From positions 744,001-808,000 of the forward strand of contig NZ_BRXS01000002.1 in NCBI RefSeq assembly GCF_030159095.1: a stretch of DNA of 64,000 nucleotides. The letters run 5' to 3'. Under the pieces are notes generated by a model, which was not told the DNA's origin, did no database searches, and was given only the letters and a program-made list of their open reading frames with translations. Position numbers and translations under genes: made by a program. Positions within the stretch are counted from its first letter, which is position 1; each line of letters begins with the position of its first letter. The DNA comes from Roseisolibacter agri. Its GTDB lineage: Bacteria; Gemmatimonadota; Gemmatimonadetes; Gemmatimonadales; Gemmatimonadaceae. Below, one piece after another: positions 28,172 to 34,677 of this stretch.

Positions 28172-29191
28172 TCAGCGCACGGCCGGCGCCGCGGTGGTGC
28201 CGCGCACGACGAGGCGGGGCGGGATGAGGATGTGGCGCGAGGTCGTGCGGTCGCGCGTCAGCCGCTCGAGCACCAGCGTCACCGCCTGGCGCCCCATCTG
28301 CGGGCGCGGCTGATCGACGGTGGTGAGGCTGATGTGCCGCACGGCGGCGAGCGACGTGTTGTCGTAGCCCACCAGCGACATGTCGTCGGGCACGCGCAGC
28401 CCGCGCTCGGCGAGCTCGCTCATCGCGCCGAGCGCGGCGAGGTCGTTGGCGACGAAGATGGCCGTCGGACGCTCGCCCGACGCCAGCAGCGCGGCGACGC
28501 CCTGGCGGCCGCCCTCGTCCGTGTAGCTGCCGGGGATGACGCGCACGTGCGCATCGAGGCCGTGGCGCTGCATCGCCTGCACGTAGCCCGCGCTGCGCGC
28601 CGCGGCGCCCGCGCCGCCGCCGCCGTCCACGTGCGCGATGCGCCGGTGGCCGAGCGCGACCAGATGGTCCACGACGAGCGCGGCGCCGGTCGGGTCGTCG
28701 TTCGCGACGCTGTCGATCGCCTCGGAGTCGGACGGCCGCGCGACGAGGACGACCGGCACCTCGGCGCTCGCGCGCGCGATCGCGTCCATCTCGATCATCG
28801 GGCTGGCGAGGATCAGCGCGTCGGCGCGCAGCTCCAGCAGCGTGTCGAGCGCGCGGCGCTCGGCGCTCGACTGCCGGCTGGCGGTGCAGATGATCGTGCG
28901 GTAGCTGCGGTCCTCGGCCTCCGCCTCGATGCCGTCGATCACCTCGGTGAAGAACGGGTTGTGGAGGTCGGAGAGCACGACGCCGAGCATGTTGGTGCGC
29001 CGGCGCACGAGCGAGCGCGCGACGGCGTTCGGGCGATAGCCCAGCGCGTCGGCGGCCTCGAGGACGAGCCGGCGCTTCTCCTCGCGCACGTCGCTGGAGC
29101 CGCGCATGACGAGCGAGACCATCGACTTCGACACGCCGGCCTTGGCGGCGACGTCGATGATCGTCGGGCGACGCGGGATGCCCTCGCGCAT
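28172..29191 (-). CDS. LacI family transcriptional regulator
   Basis: A 339-aa LacI/GalR repressor. The helix-turn-helix is at residues ~9-30 (TIIDVAAKAGVSKSMVSLVM), followed by the hinge GYRPNAVARSLVRRRTNMLG. The periplasmic-binding-like ligand domain follows (VVLSDLHNPFFTEVIDGIEA, then LGHRRIAHVDGG, FVANDLAALGAM, and DMSLVGYDNTSLA). It converges on the SusC/SusD operon and is divergent from a secreted beta-barrel-like protein. A perfect 14-base palindrome 180 bp upstream of its start looks like its operator, suggesting autoregulation and control of the divergent gene. The ligand is probably a sugar by family precedent, which would argue for a carbohydrate role of the neighbouring SusC/D. 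Confidence 0.94.
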   Translation of the reverse strand: MREGIPRRPTIIDVAAKAGVSKSMVSLVMRGSSDVREEKRRLVLEAADALGYRPNAVARSLVRRRTNMLGVVLSDLHNPFFTEVIDGIEAEAEDRSYRTIICTASRQSSAERRALDTLLELRADALILASPMIEMDAIARASAEVPVVLVARPSDSEAIDSVANDDPTGAALVVDHLVALGHRRIAHVDGGGGAGAAARSAGYVQAMQRHGLDAHVRVIPGSYTDEGGRQGVAALLASGERPTAIFVANDLAALGAMSELAERGLRVPDDMSLVGYDNTSLAAVRHISLTTVDQPRPQMGRQAVTLVLERLTRDRTTSRHILIPPRLVVRGTTAAPAVR

Positions 29192-29536
29192 GTCTCGCTA
29201 CTCCGGAGTGGGGGCGGGCGCGGACGTGCGGCCGCCGGGGTCGGCGGCGCGCGCTTCGCGCACAAGTGCAGTCGTCGCGTGGCGGGGGCGTCGGGCGCGC
29301 AGGCCGTGGTCGCTGTACGTGTGCGTGACGAGCGGCGCGGACTCGGCCATGGGTCTGGGCGGGTGTGTTGTTTGGAACGTTCCAAGCGATCGGCCGGAAT
29401 GATGGGGGCCGGACGCCGAATGCGCGAGGGCGTGCGCCCTTCCGCTCCGTTCGGCGCGCCCGGACGCGCGTTTGATCGCGCTTTGACGGCCGCCGCGTAG
29501 CCCTCCTCCACACCACTCACCCACTGGAGGAGCGCC
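29192..29536. other. 345-bp divergent intergenic region
   Basis: This gap separates the LacI gene (reading left) from the secreted beta-barrel-like gene (reading right). Apart from the palindrome at 29372-29385 I see no gene. Short open frames in it are Arg/Ala-rich and lack ribosome sites. The sequence near the right end is less GC-rich and probably holds the rightward promoter; TTGACG near 29484 has no convincing -10 partner. Confidence 0.6.
29372..29385. promoter_or_regulatory. LacI-type operator candidate
   Basis: TTGGAACGTTCCAA is a perfect 14-base palindrome with the central CG characteristic of LacI-family operators. It stands out in very GC-rich sequence, lies 181 bp upstream of the LacI start and about 150 bp upstream of the divergent gene. 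I found no second copy upstream of susC. Confidence 0.65.
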
Positions 29537-30262
29537 ATGCGAACCAACATCGGGACCATGCTCGTGGCCTGCGCGATCGCGGCCGCGCCCGTCACCGCGG
29601 CCGCGCAGAGCGAGAGCGCCATCGTCGCCTGGATCGGGCTCATCACCACCCCCCTGGGCGCCTTCACACCGTACGCGCCGCCGACCGCCGCCGCGCCCCC
29701 GGGGACGTCGGTGGGCGTGCAGGCGCGCTACTCCCACTGGCAGTTCGACGCGGACGACGACAACACGATGAACGTCGGGGCGGGGCTCGTGATCCGGCGC
29801 GGGCCGGTGCGGACGGCGATCGAGCTCGGGCGGACGTCCGTGAAGGGGTGCGGCGACTGCGACCACCTGATGGCCGGCGTCGACGTGCACGTCGGGCTGC
29901 TCGACCGTCCCCTCGGCGGGCCGGTGGCCATGAGCGTGGCGATCAATCCGGCGCTCGGCTTCAGCCGGCCGGGCTCGTCGGACGACGAGTTCACGGCGCT
30001 CGCGGGCGCGCTGAGCGTGCCCGTCTCGCTGTCCGTGCGGGCGGGGAACGCGCTCCGCGTCGTGCCGTTCGTGTCGCCGGGCTTCGGCTTCGCGCGACTC
30101 AGCGGTGGGGGCGAGTCGTCCACAGGGTCGCGCGCGATGCTGTCGGGCGGCCTCGCGCTCGCCGGCACGAGCACGCCCGTGCAGCTGACCGCGAGCGCGC
30201 GCCGGATCTTCGTGGAGGGCACGCCGACGATCGTCGGCGTCGGGATCGCGGTCGGCCGGTAG
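29537..30262 (+). CDS. Secreted beta-barrel-like protein of unknown function
   Basis: A 241-aa exported protein with a clear ribosome site (GGAGGAG) before ATG 29537 and a signal peptide (GTMLVACAIAAAPVTAAAQ). The mature part alternates hydrophobic and polar residues in short strands (SVGVQARYSHWQFD, TAIELGRTSVKG, GVDVHVGLL, VAMSVAINPALGF, LRVVPFVSPGFGFARL, QLTASARRIF), as in small outer-membrane barrels, but it ends GIAVGR rather than in an aromatic residue. CGDC near residue 110 could form a disulfide. I do not recognise a named family. It is divergent from the LacI gene and may be controlled by it. Confidence 0.8.
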   Translation: MRTNIGTMLVACAIAAAPVTAAAQSESAIVAWIGLITTPLGAFTPYAPPTAAAPPGTSVGVQARYSHWQFDADDDNTMNVGAGLVIRRGPVRTAIELGRTSVKGCGDCDHLMAGVDVHVGLLDRPLGGPVAMSVAINPALGFSRPGSSDDEFTALAGALSVPVSLSVRAGNALRVVPFVSPGFGFARLSGGGESSTGSRAMLSGGLALAGTSTPVQLTASARRIFVEGTPTIVGVGIAVGR

Positions 30263-30374
30263 TCGCGCCGCGCGCCTCGTGACGCCCGCACGCGCGTGGT
30301 GCGCACCCTGCGACGCGGCGGCGCCACGTCGTACGGCACCGTACGGCACGCGGACTCACCACACGGGATCACAC

Positions 30375-31187
30375 ATGGCGCAGGACACGAAGCACGCAGG
30401 AGGGCGCCGGCTGGCGCTCGTCACGGGCGCGTCGAGCGGGATCGGGCGCGAGCTGGGCACCGTCTTCGCGCGCGAGGGCTGGGACCTCGTGCTGGTGGCC
30501 GAGGACCCGGACATCGAGCGCGCGGCGCGCGAGCTGTCCGCGCTCGGCACCAGCTGCGAGGCGATCGTCGCGGACCTCGCCACGCGGGACGGCGTCGAGC
30601 GGGTGGCCGCGCGCTTCGGCGCCGACCGGCGCGCGCCCGACGCGATCGCGCTCAACGCGGGCGTCGGGCTCGGCGGCGCGTTCCTGGAGCAGGAGCTCGA
30701 CCGGATCTTCGCGCTCATCGCGCTCAACGTCACCGGCACCGTGCACCTCGCGCACCGGCTGCTGCCCGCGATGGTGGCGCGCGGCGAGGGGCGGGTGCTG
30801 TTCACGTCGTCCATCGCCGCGCGGATGCCGGGGGCGTTCCAGGCCGTCTACAACGCGAGCAAGGCGTTCGTGCAGAGCTTCGCCGAGGCGCTGCGCAACG
30901 AGCTGAAGGACACCGGCGTCACCGTGACCGCGCTGCAGCCCGGCGCGACGGAGACGGAGTTCTTCCACCGCGCGGGGATGGAGGACACGAAGGTCGGGCA
31001 GGAGGACAAGGCCGATCCGCAGGACGTCGCGCGGAAGGGCTACGAGGCGATGCTGGCCGGGAAGGACCACGTCGTCGCGGCGACGCTGAAGGAGCGCGCG
31101 CTGGCGGCGGCCGCGCTGGTGACGCCCGCGCCTATCGCGGCCGAGCAGCACCGCCGGATGGCGGAGCCGGGCTCGGGCTCGGCCTGA
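30375..31187 (+). CDS. Short-chain dehydrogenase/reductase (SDR)
   Basis: A 270-aa classical SDR oxidoreductase. The NAD(P)-binding motif is TGASSGIG (residues ~18-25), the second family motif is NAGVG, the catalytic serine lies in FTSSIAARMPG, and the active-site pair is YNASK (Y-x3-K). VTALQPGATETEF is the usual region closing the cofactor site. The ATG at 30375 gives normal family length; the frame continues upstream without a better start. The substrate cannot be predicted from sequence. It is followed by a hairpin at 31205 and then by a diguanylate cyclase, with no sign of a shared operon. Confidence 0.92.
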   Translation: MAQDTKHAGGRRLALVTGASSGIGRELGTVFAREGWDLVLVAEDPDIERAARELSALGTSCEAIVADLATRDGVERVAARFGADRRAPDAIALNAGVGLGGAFLEQELDRIFALIALNVTGTVHLAHRLLPAMVARGEGRVLFTSSIAARMPGAFQAVYNASKAFVQSFAEALRNELKDTGVTVTALQPGATETEFFHRAGMEDTKVGQEDKADPQDVARKGYEAMLAGKDHVVAATLKERALAAAALVTPAPIAAEQHRRMAEPGSGSA

Positions 31188-31204
31188 GCACGCGAGGCAG
31201 TCCC

Positions 31205-31232
31205 GACCGCCCGGCGATCCGGCCGGGCGGTC
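31205..31232 (+). terminator. 11-bp stem terminator after the SDR gene
   Basis: The arms 31205-31215 and 31222-31232 pair perfectly over 11 bp with a six-base loop, 18 bp after the SDR stop codon. The stem contains the same GCCCGGC core as the hairpins at 22610 and 46756. Confidence 0.7.
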
Positions 31233-31363
31233 CGCGGCGAAGGGCCGAAAGGCAGCGCAGTTGCCTCGACGGCGCTGCCGCGTCGTACGTGCGGGACCAG
31301 TCCGGATGCGTGCCACGCGGAGCAGCGCCAGTCGGACCGCGTCGTCCCGCCCTGCCCCCCCGC

Positions 31364-32590
31364 ATGTCTCAGTGGCCTGACCGATTCGTGCACGCCTCGC
31401 TGCGCACCGACGCCGAAGTCCTGCGTCGCGCGCGATTGACGGTGCTGCTCTCGGTCGTCCTGATCGGGACCGCGCTGGCGTACGCGCTGTTCTACGGCGC
31501 GGTGGTCGGCTACCCGGCGGGCGCCGCCGTGCTGACGACGGGCGCCGGCGTCGGCGCGCTCGCCCTCGGCCTGCTGCGCGCGCGCGCATCGCTCCGCACG
31601 ACGGGGCTCCTGGTCGCGGGCGCGCTCTACGGCGTCATCGTCGCGCTGATCGTCTGCGAGGGGGGGCTGCACGCGCTCGCCACGCCGCTGCTCGGCATCC
31701 TGCCGATCTTCGCGACCATGCTGCTCGGCCGGCGCGGCGCGATCGGCGGCACGACGCTGTGCGTGCTCACGGTCCTCCTCTTCGGCGTGCTCGAGGCGCA
31801 GGGCGTCCGCTTCCCGCCGCGCTATCCGGCCGAGTGGGCGGCGCGCATGAGCGTCGGCAGCCCGATCGGGCTGGTGCTGTGCACCGGCCTCCTCGTCCTC
31901 GCCTTCGAGAGCATGCGCGCCGGCGCGCAGGCCCGCGCCGACACCGCGACGGCGGCGCTCGCGCGCCTCGCCTACCACGACGCGCTCACCGGGCTCGCCA
32001 ACCGCGCGCGCTTCCTCGACCGGCTGGAGCGCGCGCTCGGCCGGGCGTACGCGGCGGGAGATCCGGGCCGCGTCGCGGTGCTGATGCTCGACCTCGACGA
32101 CTTCAAGGCCGTCAACGACACGATGGGCCACGCCGCCGGCGACGCGCTGCTCATCGAGGTCGCCGAGCGGCTGCGGGCGGCCACGCGTCACGGCGACTCG
32201 CGCGACCGCGACACGGTGGCGCGCCTGGGCGGCGACGAGTTCGCGGTGCTGCTGGACGGCGTGCGCGACGACGCCGACGTGGCCGCGGTGGCGGAGCGGA
32301 TCGTGGCCGCGCTGGCGCGCCCCTTCACGCTGGCGACGGGCGTGGCGCGCGTGGGCACGAGCGTCGGCTCGGCGCGGGCGACGGTGTCCGCCATGGGGCT
32401 CGGCACGGCGACCCCCGACGGCATCCCGGGACGCGTGCCCGATGCCGCCGTCGCCGCCATCCTGCACCACGCCGACATCGCGATGTACCGCGCCAAGGCG
32501 CTCGGCCGCGGGCGCCACGTGCGCTTCGACGCGGACGCGTTCACCGACGCGTCGCCGGTGGGCGCGGCGCACGTCGGCGCCGCTCGCTAG
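31364..32590 (+). CDS. Membrane-bound diguanylate cyclase (GGDEF)
   Basis: A 408-aa protein with five or six N-terminal transmembrane helices (LTVLLSVVLIGTALAYALFY to IGLVLCTGLLVLAF, ~residues 25-185) and a C-terminal GGDEF domain. The domain opens AYHDALTGLANRARF, has the metal-binding region MLDLDDFKAVNDTMGH, and contains an intact RLGGDEFAVLL signature at ~residue 288. An RxxD inhibitory site (RDRD) sits five residues before GGDEF, so product feedback inhibition is likely. It should make cyclic di-GMP in response to a membrane signal. No EAL domain is present. The ATG at 31364 immediately precedes the first amphipathic segment. Its stop codon lies inside a small tandem repeat shared with the convergent gene. 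Confidence 0.94.
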   Translation: MSQWPDRFVHASLRTDAEVLRRARLTVLLSVVLIGTALAYALFYGAVVGYPAGAAVLTTGAGVGALALGLLRARASLRTTGLLVAGALYGVIVALIVCEGGLHALATPLLGILPIFATMLLGRRGAIGGTTLCVLTVLLFGVLEAQGVRFPPRYPAEWAARMSVGSPIGLVLCTGLLVLAFESMRAGAQARADTATAALARLAYHDALTGLANRARFLDRLERALGRAYAAGDPGRVAVLMLDLDDFKAVNDTMGHAAGDALLIEVAERLRAATRHGDSRDRDTVARLGGDEFAVLLDGVRDDADVAAVAERIVAALARPFTLATGVARVGTSVGSARATVSAMGLGTATPDGIPGRVPDAAVAAILHHADIAMYRAKALGRGRHVRFDADAFTDASPVGAAHVGAAR

Positions 32591-32612
32591 CGCCGCTCGC
32601 TAGCGCCGCTCG
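32578..32612. repeat. 13-bp tandem repeat carrying both stop codons of convergent genes
   Basis: CGCCGCTCGCTAG occurs at 32578-32590 and 32591-32603, with a partial third copy to 32612. The TAG at 32588-32590 ends the rightward cyclase, and the reverse TAG at 32600-32602 ends the leftward gene, so each full copy supplies one stop codon. Confidence 0.9.
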
Positions 32613-33313
32613 GCCACCATCCGCGTCGTCCCGCGCTCGACCTGCGTGCGCAGCATGCGCTTCGCGGTCGGATCGATCCACTGCGTCGCGCTGAACGTGC
32701 CGTACTCCAGCGCGACCTTCCACGCGGACACGGTGGCGCCCTTCACCGCGACGTCCTCGCGGCCGAGCACGCGGACGGTGGTCCACTGCGGCCCGCGCGT
32801 GACGTCGTGCAGGGCGAGCGTCGCCACGTAGCCCTCGCGCAGCGGGAGGTGCGGCACGAGCCGCGAGCCGAGGCTGTAGTCGATCGCGTCCGAGGGCGCG
32901 GGCAGGTCCACCGGCGTCACGGTGCCCGCGCTGTCGGTGGCCGTGCCGGCCATGCGCCCGTTCGCGAAGGTCACGCGGCGGCTGCCGCGCGGCGTGAGGT
33001 CGGAGTGCCAGCGCGTCGCGAGCGTGCGGCCGTCCACCGCGACGCTGTCGAGCGAGAGGAGCCGGCCGTCGGGGCGCGCGTTGCGCTGCACGACCAGGAA
33101 GCCGCCGGACACGGGCACCACGCGCTCCTCGTACACGACGCCGAGGCGGCGCTCGCCCGACGGCGCGACGAAGTACGTGTCGGTCGAGTCGACGCCAGCG
33201 GCCAGCGCGTGGGCGACGCTCGGGTGGCCGACGCGGATGGTGTCGGGCTGCTGCGCGGGCTGCGCGTGCAGGACGCCCGGGGCGAGGACGGCGAGGAGCG
33301 GGAGATGTCGCAT
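32600..33313 (-). CDS. Secreted protein of unknown function, possibly DUF3108-like
   Basis: A 237-aa exported protein. The ATG at 33313 opens a signal peptide (HLPLLAVLAPGVLHAQ); the longer frame to 33511 is Ala/Arg-rich and ignored. The mature region is predominantly beta: RLGVVYEERVVPVSGGFLVV, then LLSLDSVAVDGRTLATRWHS, then SLGSRLVPHLPLREGYVATL, and SAWKVALEYGTFSATQWIDP near the C-terminus. The pattern of a linear property, a conversion to user values and a final scaling segment recalls DUF3108-like proteins, but I am not certain of the assignment. It diverges from the cyanophycinase gene by 212 bp. Confidence 0.75.
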   Translation of the reverse strand: MRHLPLLAVLAPGVLHAQPAQQPDTIRVGHPSVAHALAAGVDSTDTYFVAPSGERRLGVVYEERVVPVSGGFLVVQRNARPDGRLLSLDSVAVDGRTLATRWHSDLTPRGSRRVTFANGRMAGTATDSAGTVTPVDLPAPSDAIDYSLGSRLVPHLPLREGYVATLALHDVTRGPQWTTVRVLGREDVAVKGATVSAWKVALEYGTFSATQWIDPTAKRMLRTQVERGTTRMVAERR

Positions 33314-33525
33314 GGGCGTGGGCGCTGTCGGTGGGGCGAGGGCCGCGGCTGCGGATCCTGAACCTGAACCGCGTCGGCGCGCCGGCAGCGAACCGCCGCC
33401 GGCTTTGACAGGATTACAACGGACCGAACGGAGGGGCGCGGGTCCTGGCGCGCGCGCGTGCACGCGCCGCAACTTCGCTGCGCGTTCACGCAGCCCGCCG
33501 CCGCCATGCACCCGCGCTCCACATC

Positions 33526-34482
33526 ATGCCCGCATTCCCGCTTCCTCGCCGCAATCCATCCGGCCGGCTGGCCGGCGCCACCCTCCTCGCGCTGGTCGTG
33601 GCGGGCTGCGCGACGGGCCACGCCGGCACGGCGCGCGTCTCCGCGGCCGGCGCACCGGCGGTGCAGGGGCGCGGCACCCTGTTCGTGGTGGGCGGCGGAC
33701 CGCAGCCGCCGGCGCTCGTGCAGGAGTTCGTGACGCTCGCCGGCGGATCAGGGCGCGCGCGCATCGTCGTCTTCGCGATGGCCAGCGCGGAGGGCGCCAC
33801 CTCCGGCGAAGCGAAGGCCGCCGACCTGCGCACGCTCGGCGCGCGCGCGACCAACGTCTGGGTCACGCGCGAGCAGGCGAACACCGACTCCGTCGCGGCG
33901 CTGCTCGACGGCGCCACCGGGATCTGGTTCGGCGGCGGCGACCAGTCGCGCCTCACCGCCGCGCTGCGCGGCACGAAGACCGAGGCGGCCATCCGCCGAC
34001 GCTACGAGGGCGGCGCCGTGGTCGGCGGGACCTCCGCGGGCGCGGCGGTCATGTCGGCCCGCATGATCACCGGCGACGAGCGCCGTCCGGGCGGCGACCG
34101 GCCCGTGAAGGACGACGGGTTCATGACGATCGCGCGCGACAACATCATCCTCGACGCGGGGTTCGGCCTGCTCGACGACGCGGTCGTCGACCAGCACTTC
34201 CTGCGGCGCAAGCGGCACAACCGCCTGATGAGCGTCGTGCTGGAGCGCGCGCCGCACCTGGGCGTCGGCATCGACGAGTCGACGGCGCTGGTGATCGAGC
34301 CGGACGGCCGCTGGCGCGTGAGCGGCGCCAGCGCGGTGGTCGTCTACGACGCGCGGCGCGCCGCGGTCACGCCGGCCGGCACCACGCTCGGCGCGACGGG
34401 AATGACGGTGCACGTGCTCCCCGCCGGCAGCCGCTTCGATCCGCGGACCGGAAGCGCGACGCTGCCGTCGGGCGTGCCCTGA
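33526..34482 (+). CDS. Cyanophycinase-like S51 peptidase, lipoprotein
   Basis: A 318-aa lipoprotein (lipobox LVVAGC) of peptidase family S51. The nucleophile elbow is GGTSAGAAVM, as in cyanophycinase, preceded by GIWFGGGDQSRL and followed by DQHFLRRKRHNRLMSVVLE and GVGIDESTALVIE, all diagnostic blocks. Cyanophycinases cut multi-L-arginyl-poly-L-aspartate into Asp-Arg dipeptides; extracellular forms let bacteria feed on cyanophycin made by others. The lipid anchor places this enzyme outside the cytoplasm, which fits scavenging rather than turnover of an internal store, and no cyanophycin synthetase is in the window. The ATG at 33526 starts the signal peptide; an extension upstream is not needed. 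A long inverted repeat follows the gene. Confidence 0.93.
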   Translation: MPAFPLPRRNPSGRLAGATLLALVVAGCATGHAGTARVSAAGAPAVQGRGTLFVVGGGPQPPALVQEFVTLAGGSGRARIVVFAMASAEGATSGEAKAADLRTLGARATNVWVTREQANTDSVAALLDGATGIWFGGGDQSRLTAALRGTKTEAAIRRRYEGGAVVGGTSAGAAVMSARMITGDERRPGGDRPVKDDGFMTIARDNIILDAGFGLLDDAVVDQHFLRRKRHNRLMSVVLERAPHLGVGIDESTALVIEPDGRWRVSGASAVVVYDARRAAVTPAGTTLGATGMTVHVLPAGSRFDPRTGSATLPSGVP

Positions 34483-34493
34483 GCGAACATGTC

Positions 34494-34659
34494 GCGCCGG
34501 ACCCGAACGGCATTTGCAAGGATGAAGATCGGATAAGGTCCGATAACGACGGATGGCTCCGTGTGGTGCGCGATTCCTCGCCGCCACATGGAGCCATCCG
34601 CATCTTTCAGATCTTCTCAGATTTCAATCCTTGCTGCAGTTGCCGTTCGGGGCCGGCGC
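34494..34659. repeat. Long imperfect inverted repeat, ~73-bp arms
   Basis: The left arm (34494-34566) and the right arm read in reverse (34659-34585) align along their whole length. The outer 19 bases match with one mismatch (GCGCCGG then CCCGAACGGCA), and the inner 16 bases match with one mismatch (GGATGGCTCC then TGTGG). The middle is diverged but alignable with small gaps. The loop is ~18 bases. The middle is less GC-rich than its surroundings. It fills the gap between the converging cyanophycinase and S41 protease genes. A MITE-like element, a large shared terminator, or a structured RNA are the options. Confidence 0.8.
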
Positions 34660-34677
34660 AGGATCCGCCGCCGGTCG

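Noticed and set aside
33405-33410. TTGACA box upstream of the cyanophycinase gene as a promoter
   Set aside because: No acceptable -10 box at 16-19 bases; without a partner the match is not informative in this sequence.
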